From positions 1 through 64,000 of the forward strand of contig JAHEKJ010000002.1 of the NCBI GenBank assembly GCA_024638385.1: a stretch of DNA of 64,000 nucleotides, in the 5' to 3' direction. The position numbers and the translations under genes are program-made. Positions within the stretch are counted from its first letter, which is position 1. Each line of letters starts with the position of its first letter. Below are positions 26,879 to 36,400 of the stretch, piece after piece. The notes under the pieces were generated by a model. The model saw only the letters and a program-made list of their open reading frames with translations, ran no database searches and was not told the origin of the DNA. Origin of the DNA: Gammaproteobacteria bacterium. GTDB lineage: Bacteria; Pseudomonadota; Gammaproteobacteria; GCA-001735895.

Positions 26879-27440
26879 TCCCGCTCACGGGCGAGAGCGA
26901 ATTGATGTCGAAGCCGAGCGAATCGAAGGCGACCTGCCACTTGTCCTCGGGCCTCTCGTGGAACAGCAGGTCGGCGCTCGAAGCCGAGGTCAGCCACGAG
27001 TTTTGCTGCAGTTCGGATTCGAGCTGGCCCGAGGCCCAGCCGGAAAAACCGAGGATGACAAGATAGTCGTCGGGTCCGTGGCCGTCGGCGATCGCCTGCA
27101 GGATATCGAGCGAACTGGTCAGGTGGATCCCCGACGCGATCTCGACGCTGTTTTGCCAGCCACCGGCGCCGCCGCTGTGCAACACGAAACCCTGCTCGAG
27201 CTGCACCGGGCCGCCGATGTAAACCGGCTGATCGAGAATTTCCTCGTCGTCGCAGCGGATATCGAGTTGCTTGAAAATGTCGCCGAGCACCTGCGAGGTT
27301 TCGCGGTTGACGACCAGGCCCATGCTGCCCTGTTCGCTGTGCTCGCACATGTAGATCAGGCTGGAGGCAAAAATCGGGTCCTTGATCGCCGGCGTGGCAA
27401 TCAGGCACTTGTCGACGAGGCTGGCCGTGGATTCGCTCAT
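26871..27440 (-). CDS. yqgE: YqgE/AlgH family protein
   Basis: Soluble protein of 189 residues with the family motifs CLIATPAI, FASSLIYMCEHSEQGSMGLVVNR and VYIGGPV near 74, and a terminal WQVAFDSLGFD. Its biochemical function is unresolved. It precedes and overlaps ruvX, and lies 10 bases after the tonB-like gene, as in P. aeruginosa. Confidence 0.94.
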   Translation of the reverse strand: MSESTASLVDKCLIATPAIKDPIFASSLIYMCEHSEQGSMGLVVNRETSQVLGDIFKQLDIRCDDEEILDQPVYIGGPVQLEQGFVLHSGGAGGWQNSVEIASGIHLTSSLDILQAIADGHGPDDYLVILGFSGWASGQLESELQQNSWLTSASSADLLFHERPEDKWQVAFDSLGFDINSLSPVSGNA

Positions 27441-27450
27441 GGCTTCGTCG

Positions 27451-28341
27451 TTAGCTTACTCCGCTTTTGGTCGCAAAGCGATTGCTTTTGAAGTCCCAGG
27501 TCCGGATGATGACGATCTGATCGGCGCGTTCCTTCAGTTCTTCGGGAAACGGCGCGAAGGGCTGTGCCAGGCGCAGAATTCGCTTGGCGGCCTCGTCGAG
27601 CACGCTTTGTCCCGATGAACTGGTGATCTCCATTTCCAATACCTCGCCGGCCGCGTTCAACCAGACGCTCATGCGCAGGCGGCCGTCGAGGTTTTTGATT
27701 CGCGCTTCGTGCGGATAGTTCAAATTGCCGGTGTGCTCGACTCTTTGCACCCACGATGCCAGGTAGCTGGCCTCGATCGCCTTGCGCGTACTCGCGGTCA
27801 GCGTGATGGTTTTCGGCCGCTTGGCATAGTCGATCGTCATTTGCCGGATCTCGGCCTGTAGCCGCGCGATCTTGCTTTCGCGCTGCTCGAATTCGTTGGC
27901 ATCGCGCGCCGCCGAATCGTCGCTGCGGCGTTGCTCGCGTCGCGCGATGCGTTCGTCGGCCTCGCTTTGCGTCAGAAAGTAGAGCTGGCTCAACCTGAGC
28001 TGCTGTTTTTGCATCTCGATCCGGTCCTGGTCCGACAGGCCCTGCTGCTCGACCGGTGTCGGCGACGAGACCGGCGCGCCGGGACGGGCCCTGGCGTCGG
28101 CCTGACCGCCGCCGGCCTGGTCGAGCTGGGCGAGATAATCCGGGTTCTCGACAGTATCGAAACTTTGCGCGTTGGCGAGAATGATCTCGAGACTCGGCAG
28201 GGCCTCGGCGGAGGCGTCGTCGCTCGGGCGAAAACCGACGCCGAGCACGACGATCGCATGCAGCATCAGCGCGAGAAACAGCGTGAAGCCAAGGCGATCG
28301 CTCGCAGTGATTCGGGGTCTGGGTGCGGGAGTCGGAGCCAT
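27451..28341 (-). CDS. Energy transducer TonB, TonB3-like
   Basis: Protein of 296 residues anchored by one N-terminal TM helix (LGFTLFLALMLHAIVVLGVGF, about 17-37). A charged coiled-coil stretch follows (RRSDDSAARDANEFEQRES and beyond), then a C-terminal TonB domain (about 215-296; GNLNYPHEARIKNLDGRLRM). A classical Pro-rich linker is absent and no exbB or exbD is nearby. The P. aeruginosa gene at the same place, tonB3, is needed for normal twitching and pilus assembly. The position next to pil genes therefore suggests a pilus role, by synteny only. Confidence 0.88.
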   Translation of the reverse strand: MAPTPAPRPRITASDRLGFTLFLALMLHAIVVLGVGFRPSDDASAEALPSLEIILANAQSFDTVENPDYLAQLDQAGGGQADARARPGAPVSSPTPVEQQGLSDQDRIEMQKQQLRLSQLYFLTQSEADERIARREQRRSDDSAARDANEFEQRESKIARLQAEIRQMTIDYAKRPKTITLTASTRKAIEASYLASWVQRVEHTGNLNYPHEARIKNLDGRLRMSVWLNAAGEVLEMEITSSSGQSVLDEAAKRILRLAQPFAPFPEELKERADQIVIIRTWDFKSNRFATKSGVS

Positions 28342-28365
28342 GTCAGCGCGATTGTGCCAAGAACG

Positions 28366-28394
28366 ATTCTAGATAACCAGAAAATCTTGTTGAA
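28366..28394 (-). promoter_or_regulatory. Candidate tonB-like gene promoter
   Basis: On the minus strand, TTCAAC (28394-28389) and TAGAAT (28371-28366) are separated by 17 bases, and the -10 ends about 24 bases before the start codon. The -35 match is weak. The surrounding 28342-28587 gap to gshB is AT-rich near this end and otherwise unremarkable. Confidence 0.35.
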
Positions 28395-28587
28395 TTATTT
28401 GACAATTTTAGTCGGCCATGGCGTAAAAATCCGGACTTTTTCGACGCTCGCCACGCGCCGCGTGATTGCGCGCGATGCGCCGACGACGAGCGGGTCGTCT
28501 ACCCCCAAGGATAGTGCCAAATCGCGTGTTTTGCCGGATCCGTCGTGCATCGGTGCCGTCGGCGCGCAACCGCCAGCAACGGCGGGT

Positions 28588-29553
28588 TCAGGACGAAGCC
28601 TGGTCGAGACGCTGCTCGATGCAGGTAAACAGGTCGGCGCCGATGTTGAGATCGAAATCGCGGTCGAGTTCGCGAATGCAGGTCGGGCTGGTGACATTGA
28701 TCTCGGTAATGTAGTCGCCGATGACGTCGAGACCGACGAACAGCAGGCCGCGCGCGCGCAGCTCCGGCCCGACCTGCTCGCACAGCCAGTGATCGCGCTC
28801 GGACAGCGGCTGGCCGCGCGTGCTCGCGCCGGCGGCGATATTGCCGCGGTTCTCGCCCTCGGCCGGCAACCGCGCGAGGGCGTAGGGCACGGCCTCGCCG
28901 TCGATCAGCAGAATGCGCTTGTCACCCTCGCTGATCTCGGGGATGTAGCGCTGCACCATGGTCTGCGAACGGCCGTTTTGCGAAACCGTTTCGATGATCG
29001 CGTTGGTGTTGCGGTCGCCCTGCTGCAGGCGGAAGATCGACTGTCCGCCCATGCCGTCGAGCGGCTTGATGATGACGTCGCGGTGCCTGGCCAGAAATGC
29101 CTTGAGTATCGATGCCTTGCGGCTGACGGTCGTCTCGACGCAGCACTGCGGAAAGACGCGGGTGAAGAGCTTTTCGTTGCAGTCGCGCAGGCTCGCGGGC
29201 TTGTTGACGACCAGCACGCCGGCTTCCTCGGCCTGCTCGAGCATATAGGTGCAGTAGATGTACTCGAGGTTGAACGGCGGATCCTTGCGCATCAGGATCA
29301 CGTCGAGCTCGGCCAGCCGGCAGGTGCCGGAGTCGACGATATCGAACCAGTCGTCGTTGTCGTCGCGCAGCGAGAGCGTATGGTACTGGCCGAAGGCGAT
29401 GCCGTCTTCGAGGTAGATGTCGTCGAGCGTGAAATAAAACGGCGTCCAGCCCCGCCGCCCGGCCTCGAGCAGCATCGCGAAGGTCGAATCCTTCCACGGT
29501 TTGATCGATTCTATCGGGTCCATGACGACGCCGATTTTGCGCGGTTTTGGCAT
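28588..29553 (-). CDS. gshB: Glutathione synthase
   Basis: ATP-grasp ligase joining gamma-glutamylcysteine and glycine, 321 residues. The N-terminal PreATP-grasp strand is IGVVMDPIESI, ATP-binding residues lie in VIIKPLDGMGGQSIFRL, and DLILMRKDPPFN (here DVILMRKDPPFN) and the late ATRGQPLSERD and GLDVIGDYITEINVTSPT are typical. It sits between pilG and the tonB-like gene, as in Pseudomonas, and is divergent from pilG across 307 bases. Confidence 0.96.
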   Translation of the reverse strand: MPKPRKIGVVMDPIESIKPWKDSTFAMLLEAGRRGWTPFYFTLDDIYLEDGIAFGQYHTLSLRDDNDDWFDIVDSGTCRLAELDVILMRKDPPFNLEYIYCTYMLEQAEEAGVLVVNKPASLRDCNEKLFTRVFPQCCVETTVSRKASILKAFLARHRDVIIKPLDGMGGQSIFRLQQGDRNTNAIIETVSQNGRSQTMVQRYIPEISEGDKRILLIDGEAVPYALARLPAEGENRGNIAAGASTRGQPLSERDHWLCEQVGPELRARGLLFVGLDVIGDYITEINVTSPTCIRELDRDFDLNIGADLFTCIEQRLDQASS

Positions 29554-29752
29554 GCTGGATCGGAGGCTTGGCGCAGCGCTAGCGAAGATCGCCCGATTCT
29601 ACTCAATTCGGGCCGCGGAAGCACAGCAAAATCAACGCTTTCGGCGGCCGGCGAGTGATCGAGATACGCCTTGTTAAACCGGCTTTTATGAACTACTTTT
29701 TAAACTTGTAGCGCGCAATATCGGGCCCATTCGACTTCGCGTAAAAGCGTAG

Positions 29753-29771
29753 AAACTACATTATGTAGTTT
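29753..29771. promoter_or_regulatory. Perfect palindrome upstream of pilG
   Basis: AAACTACAT-T-ATGTAGTTT is a perfect 9+1+9 inverted repeat about 50 bases upstream of the TATACT -10 candidate. It is AT-rich and not followed by a T-run, so it is more likely a protein-binding site than a terminator. The CTAC/GTAG core recurs in a looser dyad 60 bases upstream (29693-29711). Confidence 0.55.
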
Positions 29772-29804
29772 TATTAAATCTCTGGTTTTACTTGAAATAA
29801 TTTA

Positions 29805-29810
29805 TATACT
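29805..29810 (+). promoter_or_regulatory. Candidate pilG promoter -10 box
   Basis: A TATACT hexamer in an AT-rich stretch, about 50 bases before the GTG start of pilG. No convincing -35 lies at 16-18 bases, so activator dependence is possible. Confidence 0.35.
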
Positions 29811-29860
29811 TTGATGCAGATAACCCGGGGCAAACCCGTTCTCACTCGTTTGGGGGTCAC

Positions 29861-30274
29861 GTGAACACCGAAACTCAGACCGTTGATGCCGCCGAAGTGT
29901 CGGCCAATCTCAACGTCAAGGTCATGGTCATCGACGACAGTAAAACCATCCGCCGCAGTGCGGAAACCTTGCTGAAAAAGGTCGGCTGCGAGGTCGTCAC
30001 CGCAATCGACGGCTTCGAGGCGCTGGCCAAGATCACCGAACACAAGCCGGACATCATTTTCGTCGACATCATGATGCCGCGGCTCGATGGCTACCAGACC
30101 TGCGCGCTGATCAAGAACAATCAGACCTTCAAGGCGACGCCGGTCATCATGCTATCGAGCAAGGACAGTATCTTCGACCGCGCGCGCGGCCGGATCGTCG
30201 GTTCCGAGAAGTATCTGACCAAGCCCTTTTCCAAGGAAGACCTGATCAACGCAATTACGGCCCACGTCGGCTAG
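29861..30274 (+). CDS. pilG: Twitching motility response regulator PilG
   Basis: Single-domain CheY-like receiver of 137 residues with a GTG start and a 20-residue leader. The acidic pocket is VIDDSK (D25, D26), the phosphoacceptor is D69 in IFVDIMMPRLDGY, and the conserved lysine is in LTKPF. In Pseudomonas PilG is phosphorylated by ChpA, promotes pilus extension and raises cAMP. It is the first gene of a plus-strand pilGHIJ-chpA-chpC cluster, with pilH 36 bases downstream. Confidence 0.95.
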   Translation: MNTETQTVDAAEVSANLNVKVMVIDDSKTIRRSAETLLKKVGCEVVTAIDGFEALAKITEHKPDIIFVDIMMPRLDGYQTCALIKNNQTFKATPVIMLSSKDSIFDRARGRIVGSEKYLTKPFSKEDLINAITAHVG

Positions 30275-30310
30275 GCGAGGCGGATCGAACTCAAATGAAG
30301 GTAGATTGAC

Positions 30311-30694
30311 ATGACGCACGTTTTGATCATCGACGACTCGCCGACCGAGGTGCATGTGTTCGAGCGCATGCTGCAGGCTAACGATATCGAGGTTTCGGTC
30401 GCCATCAACGGCGAGGAAGGCATCGAGAAAGCCATCGAAATGAAGCCGGACTGTATCCTGATGGACGTGGTCATGCCGGGCAAGAACGGTTTTCAGGCAA
30501 CCCGCGACCTGAGCCGCAATCCGGCCACCTCGGCGATTCCGGTCATCATCATAACGACCAAGGACCAGGAGACCGACAAGATCTGGGGCATGCGCCAGGG
30601 CGCCAAGGACTATATCGTCAAGCCGGCCGACGAGCGCGACCTGATCGACCGGATCAAGAAGGTGCTGGCGGCCAGCGGACCGCCCGAGGACTGA
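30311..30694 (+). CDS. pilH: Twitching motility response regulator PilH
   Basis: Stand-alone CheY-like receiver of 127 residues. LIIDDSPTEVHVFERML provides the acidic pocket, D52 in ILMDVVMPGKNGFQATRDL is the phosphoacceptor, and IVKPA contains the lysine. QETDKIWGMRQGAKDY is typical of PilH. In Pseudomonas it opposes or buffers PilG signalling and favours retraction. It lies between pilG and pilI. Confidence 0.95.
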   Translation: MTHVLIIDDSPTEVHVFERMLQANDIEVSVAINGEEGIEKAIEMKPDCILMDVVMPGKNGFQATRDLSRNPATSAIPVIIITTKDQETDKIWGMRQGAKDYIVKPADERDLIDRIKKVLAASGPPED

Positions 30695-30710
30695 GTCACG
30701 AGTCCCGCCG

Positions 30711-31244
30711 ATGCCGATTACGTCGCCGTTCGAGATACTGAAATCGCTGGATTCCCGCTTTCGCCGGAATTCCAGCGGCCTGCCGGTGGCCCAGGCGGTC
30801 GTCGATGACTGGATCGGCATCGGGTTTGCGATCAACCAGGTACCGCTGCTGGCGAAGATGGACGACGTCAGCGAAATTCTGCCGCCGCCGGCGACGATTC
30901 GGGTCCCGGGCGCGATCCACTGGGTCAGGGGGCTCGCCAATATTCGCGGCAACCTGATGCCGGTGCTGGACATGAACGCGTTCCTGTTCGGCAAGCCGAC
31001 GGAGGTGCGCAAGGAGAGCCGGGTGCTGATCATCGGCAAGCTCGGCGTCGTCGCGGCGCTGCTGGTCGACGAGGTTTTCGGCCTGCGACGATTCAAACCC
31101 GAGGAGCAGCAACCGGAAAATGCACCGGATGTCGGTTCACTCGGACCGTATCTGAACGGCGTCTTCGTCGATCAGATTCGCAGCTGGAACGTGTTCAGCG
31201 TGGAGAAACTGGCGCGAGCCGATACGTTTCTGCGTGTCGTATAG
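30711..31244 (+). CDS. pilI: CheW-like adaptor PilI
   Basis: CheW-domain protein of 177 residues that couples the PilJ receptor to the ChpA kinase. GIGFAINQVPLLAKMDDVSEI and VRGLANIRGNLMPVLDMNAF are the CheW-type beta-barrel motifs. It is soluble and starts 16 bases after pilH. Confidence 0.94.
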   Translation: MPITSPFEILKSLDSRFRRNSSGLPVAQAVVDDWIGIGFAINQVPLLAKMDDVSEILPPPATIRVPGAIHWVRGLANIRGNLMPVLDMNAFLFGKPTEVRKESRVLIIGKLGVVAALLVDEVFGLRRFKPEEQQPENAPDVGSLGPYLNGVFVDQIRSWNVFSVEKLARADTFLRVV

Positions 31245-31271
31245 GGCAGGTAGACAAGATTTGAGGCGATT

Positions 31272-33413
31272 ATGGCATTCGTAGACAAGATCAAGAGCCT
31301 GCTCCCGAGCCGATCCGAAGCGCCGGCGGCAGCCTCGCCCATCGGCATCGACAAGAAGGCGCTCGCCGTCGGCGTACTGCTGGTGGTCGCGATCGTCGGG
31401 ATGGTGGTCATGTTCGCGCTCGAGAGCAACCTGTCCCGGCAAAACAAGATTTATACGACGATCGCCTCCGAACAGCAGGTGATCGCACTGCAAATCGCGG
31501 TCAATGCGCTCGAAGCCTCGGCGGGCGACGCGCGCGCCTTCGATCGCCTCGAAGATGACCGCGCGCGATTTCGCGCGAGCCTCGAAACCCTCGATCAGGG
31601 CGATGCGGCGCGCGATCTGCCGCCGCTGCCGGCGAATTACGGCGGCGAATTTTCGAACCTCAAGTCCGTCTGGAGCGGCTACGACGACCAGGTCGCGACG
31701 ATCCTCGCGGCCAGGGGCTCGATCGGCACGGTCAGCGATTTCGTCACCCAGATCAACGAGTCTTTGCCCGAACTGCTAATACTCGCCAACCGGGTCGTCG
31801 CCGACCTGGTCAAGGCCAACGCGCCGCGCCGCAACATCGCGGTCGCGGCGCGCCAGGTCGACCTGATCCGCAGCGTCGAGCACAGCTTGAGCCAGGTCCT
31901 GACCGACCGCGAGCGGGTCATGGACGCCGCCGACCGCTTCGCCCGCGACGCCGGCCTGATCGAGGCGCAGCTGCTCGGCATGCTCGAAGGCAACAAGTCG
32001 CTCGGCATCGCCAAGTTCAGCGGCCAGGCGGTGGTCGACAACCTGCTGAAGTTCGCCGATCTCTACTCGGTCGTGCGCAAGAACGTGCGCGAGATCCTCG
32101 ACAACTCGGCGCAGATCTTCAAGGTGCACGAGGCGGCGCGCCAGATCGAAACCATCAACCCGATGATGGTCGACGCGTCGACCGCGCTGATCGGCGCGAT
32201 TCAGCGCGGCGATCTGCTGGGCCAGACCTATAACCTGGTTGCCTACGCCTGTGGCGTCGCCGCGGTCATACTGCTGGTACTGCTGATTTTCGTCATCACT
32301 TTCGAATCGCGGCAGAGTCTCGCCAAGTCGCAGGAGCAGAACGAACGCAACCAGCGCGCGATTCTGCGGCTGCTCGACGAGATGACGAATCTCGCCGACG
32401 GCGACCTGTCGACCCATACGACGGTCACCGAGGACATCACCGGAGCGATCGCCGACTCGGTGAACTACTCGATCGACGCATTGCGCGATCTCGTCAGCAC
32501 GATCAACAGCACCGCCAACCAGGTCCGCACCGCGGTGCGCAAGACGCAGAACATGACCGGCGAACTGGCCGAGGCGTCGGAGGCGCAGACGCGTCAGATT
32601 ACCGCGGCGAGTAGCGCGATCACCGAGATCTCGCGTTCGATGTCCGCGGTTTCGGAGCGTGCCGCCGATTCGGCCGAGGTCGCGCGCAAATCGGTCAGCA
32701 TCGCGCATAAGGGCGGCGAAACCGTGCGCCAGACGATCGAGGGCATGGAAACGATTCGCGAACAAATCCAGGAAACCTCGAAGCGAATCAAGCGCCTCGG
32801 CGAGTCCTCGCAGGAGATCGGCGATATCGTCAACCTGATTACCGAGATCTCCGACCAGACCAATATTCTCGCGCTCAACGCCGCGATCCAGGCGTCGATG
32901 GCCGGCGAGGCCGGGCGCGGCTTCGCGGTCGTCGCCGACGAGGTCCAGCGGCTCGCCGAGCGGACCGGTGACGCGACCAAGCAGATCGAGGCGCTGGTGA
33001 AGACGATCCAGGCCGACACCAACGAGGCGACCGTGTCGATGGAGCAGAGCACCGCCAACGTGGTCAAGGGCGCGCAGCTGACCGAGAACGCGGGCGGCGC
33101 GCTCGACCGCATCGAGCAGGTTTCGATGAACCTCGCGCAGCGAATCCTCGAAATTTCCGACGCGACCCGCGACCAGGCCGACGAGAGCGTCAAGATTACC
33201 GAAACCATGGACCTGATCCGCGAGATCACGGCCAAGACCTCGGAAGGTTCGAACCGGGCGTCGGGCTCGATCGGCGAACTGTCGGCGATGGTGCAGGAAA
33301 TGCAGAAGTCGGTGGCCGGATTCAAGCTGCCCGGCGTCCGTTCGGTCGACAGCACGATGGTCAAAGACCCCGATGACCTCGCCGCGATCGGCCTGGTCGA
33401 GGAAGCGGAGTAA
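31272..33413 (+). CDS. pilJ: Twitching motility methyl-accepting receptor PilJ
   Basis: Membrane chemoreceptor of 713 residues. It has a TM at about 34-54, a periplasmic sensor with PilJ-type helical modules to about 315, a second TM near 318-340, a HAMP-like region, and a long cytoplasmic coiled coil. The hairpin tip reads [20 protein letters not shown], which is PilJ-like, followed by [20 protein letters not shown]. In Pseudomonas it senses surface contact and interacts with pilin. The usual receptor methyltransferase gene (pilK) is not downstream; chpA follows after 11 bases. Confidence 0.95.
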   Translation: MAFVDKIKSLLPSRSEAPAAASPIGIDKKALAVGVLLVVAIVGMVVMFALESNLSRQNKIYTTIASEQQVIALQIAVNALEASAGDARAFDRLEDDRARFRASLETLDQGDAARDLPPLPANYGGEFSNLKSVWSGYDDQVATILAARGSIGTVSDFVTQINESLPELLILANRVVADLVKANAPRRNIAVAARQVDLIRSVEHSLSQVLTDRERVMDAADRFARDAGLIEAQLLGMLEGNKSLGIAKFSGQAVVDNLLKFADLYSVVRKNVREILDNSAQIFKVHEAARQIETINPMMVDASTALIGAIQRGDLLGQTYNLVAYACGVAAVILLVLLIFVITFESRQSLAKSQEQNERNQRAILRLLDEMTNLADGDLSTHTTVTEDITGAIADSVNYSIDALRDLVSTINSTANQVRTAVRKTQNMTGELAEASEAQTRQITAASSAITEISRSMSAVSERAADSAEVARKSVSIAHKGGETVRQTIEGMETIREQIQETSKRIKRLGESSQEIGDIVNLITEISDQTNILALNAAIQASMAGEAGRGFAVVADEVQRLAERTGDATKQIEALVKTIQADTNEATVSMEQSTANVVKGAQLTENAGGALDRIEQVSMNLAQRILEISDATRDQADESVKITETMDLIREITAKTSEGSNRASGSIGELSAMVQEMQKSVAGFKLPGVRSVDSTMVKDPDDLAAIGLVEEAE

Positions 33414-33424
33414 CCCTTGCAGGC

Positions 33425-36400
33425 ATGAACGCGCAGGAGACATCGATAAAGCACAGCGCTCTCGGCTGGGTCAAGAAGTCGATCGACGACAATCTGACCG
33501 AGATCGAGACCGATCTCAAGCGCTATATCGACGATCCCGACGACGCGCTGCTGGGTTCGGTCCAGGAACGCCTGCGGCTGATCCAGGGCGTGCTGATGAT
33601 GATCGAGCAGTACGGCGCGGCGATGCTGACCGAGGAAATGGTCGCGCTCGCGGATTTCATCGTCGAGAGCGAACGGGAGCAGGCCGAGCCGGCGCTCGAG
33701 GTCATGCTCCGGGCGGTGCTGCAGCTGCCCGATTACCTCGAACATATCCAGACCGGCCACCGCGACATCCCGATCGCGATCCTGCCGTTGCTCAACGACA
33801 TTCGCGCGGTGCGCAACCAGGACCTGTTTTCGGAAAAGCTGCTGTTCCTGCCGGACCTGTCGATGCACCAGGCAGGTGCCGAGGCCGAGACCATCGACGA
33901 ACAGCAGAACCAGGCGTCGAAATTGCTGGCCAAAAAAGTGCGCCCGGTCTACCAGCTCGCGCTGCTGAACGTCATCAAGGACAAGTCGGTCGAGGAGAGC
34001 CTCGCGCGCCTCGAAAAGGTTTGTGAAACCCTAGAGGAGCGCTCGATCTCGGAACAGGTCGCGCGCATCTGGTGGATCGTCGGCGCGCTGATCGAGTCGG
34101 TGTCGCGCCAGCAGCTCGAACTCGGGGTCTCGATCAAGAACCTGCTCGGCAAGGTCGACGCGTTGTTTCGCGTGATCCTGATCATCGGCGAACGCGGCCT
34201 GGTGCAGCGCCAGCCGATCGAGCTGATCAAGAATTTTCTCTACTACATCGCCCAGCCCGAGTGCGACGGACCCAAGACCCAGGCGATCAAGACCGCCTAC
34301 CGGCTCGAGCAGTTCCTGCCGTCGGAACGCGCGCGCAGCGAGGTGCTCGACAATATCGCCGGCCCCAACCAGGCCCTGCTCAAGACCGTCGCCGAGGCGA
34401 TGCGCGCCGATATCGAAGCGGTCAAGTCGACCCTCGAGGTCTACGTCAACGGCGACCTCGCCAGGGTCGAGCAGCTCAAGGACCTGCCGCAGGAAATGCA
34501 CGTCATCTCGGATACGCTGGCGATGATCGGCCTCGGCCCGCAGCGGCAGCTGATCGAGGCGCAGATCGAAACCGTGCGCAGTATCGTCGACGGCAGGCAA
34601 ACCGCCAGCGAGGAGCAGTTGCTGTCGATGGCGGCCGAGTTGCTGCAGGTCGAGCAGGCGCTGGAACAGATGCAGAAGCGCCAGCTGCCGGGCGCCGACG
34701 AGAAGGCGCGCAGCGAGTCCGACGTATCGCGCGACTACGAACTCGACAACGTGCTGACGGCGGTCGTCAGCGCGGCGCTCGACGATATCCAGAAAACCAA
34801 GAACGCAATCCTCGAATTCATCAAGGATTCGAGCAAGAACGAGAATATCGAACTCTGCGTGACGCTGATGTCGGAATCCCGCGGTGCGCTAGAGCTGCTC
34901 AACGAGCCGCGCGCGGTCGCCGTGGTCGACGGTCTGCTGGCATACCTGAAGGGTTACGACATCGTCGAGTTCATGGAAACAAGTCGTCTCGACGCGTTGT
35001 CGCAGGTCGTCGTCAGCCTCGAGTATTACCTCGAGGCGCTGGGCGAACACCGCAGCGACGCCGATAGCATTCTCGACCTGGCCGACGCGCAATTGCAGGA
35101 CTTGCTCGCCGGCGTCAACATTTCGAGTTCGCCGGCGGCCGACGAGGTCATCGAGGTCGTCGATCCCGAGGCCGGGCCCGCGGCCGGCACCGACGACGAG
35201 CCCGCGGCCGAAGCTTCCGCCGAAGAGGCGGAGACCGGTGGCGCGGTGCCGCGGGCCGACGCCATCGTCGCCACCGAGATCGCTCCCGATGCGTCGCCGC
35301 AACCGTCGGCCGCGGCCGCCGCGGCGGTCGCGCGCGAAGACCTGGTCGACGCGGCCGACAGCGTCACCGACACCCCGGTCGAAGTCGTGCCGGTCGACGA
35401 GGATCTCGAGGTGCTCAAGCCGGACAGCGACCCCGACATCCTCGAAATCTATCTCGAGGAGGCCGAGGAAGAATCGCGCAATATCGTCCGCCTGCAACAG
35501 GACTGGCTGCTGCATTCGGAGGATGAAAATGCGCTGAAGAACATTCGTCGCGCGTTTCACACGATCAAGGGTAGTGGCCGGCTCGTCGGCGCGACCAAGA
35601 TCGGCGAATTCGCGTGGGAATACGAGCAACTGCTCAACCGGGTCATCGACAAGACGATCGCGCCGAGCCGCCAGATCATCGACGCGGTAGGCGAGGCAGG
35701 GGTGGCGCAGACGCAACTCGTCGAAGAACTCAAGGGCGGCCCGCCGCCCGAGGCCGACATCCCCTATCTTCGCGGCCTGGCGCGAGCGCTGGCCGAGTTT
35801 CGCGCCGATCGCGTACTCATCGAACACACGCGGCAAATGTCCGCTCCCGAGTCGCCTTACGATACGATTACCGGCATCTCCGAAGCCGACGCGACGAATC
35901 CCGGCCTCGGCGCCGAGACGCAGGTCGTCTCGCCGCGACAGGTCGAGGATAGTCTGCTCGAAAACATCGAACCCGACACCATGGCGGTCGACGCCGACGA
36001 GCTCGAGGCCGATTCGATCGCCGAATTCGGCCGCGCGGCTTCGGCGACGCAACCGGCGCGAACGCCCGCGGCGGATCCGGTCGAGGCGGGCGACTATTCG
36101 CGCCCGGTGCCGGAATCCGACGCCGACGAGCCGATGATCGAGGCCGTCGAGCTCGGTGACATCGAGCCGCTGCCGCGCGAGACGATCGAGGTTCAGACCA
36201 TCGGCGAGGATTTCGTCAGCGACGACTTCGACGGGGCGCTCGACGACGAAGAGATCGCGTTCACGACGACGATGAGCGGCAACTTCGATGCGGCCGCCGA
36301 AGCCGGGACGCCGGCAACCGAAGCGCTGCCCGCGGCGGATGAAATCGAGGCCGCGACGGCAGATCAGGTCGGCGAATCCGCGCTCGACGCGCAAGCCGAA

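Larger units (their letters stand above)
29554..29860. other. Gene-free gshB-pilG divergent region
   Basis: Contains no gene. The gshB-proximal half is GC-rich. The pilG-proximal half is strikingly AT-rich and holds a perfect palindrome (29753-29771), a looser CTAC...GTAG dyad at 29693-29711, and a TATACT -10 candidate at 29805-29810. It is probably the control region of the whole Pil-Chp operon. Confidence 0.6.
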
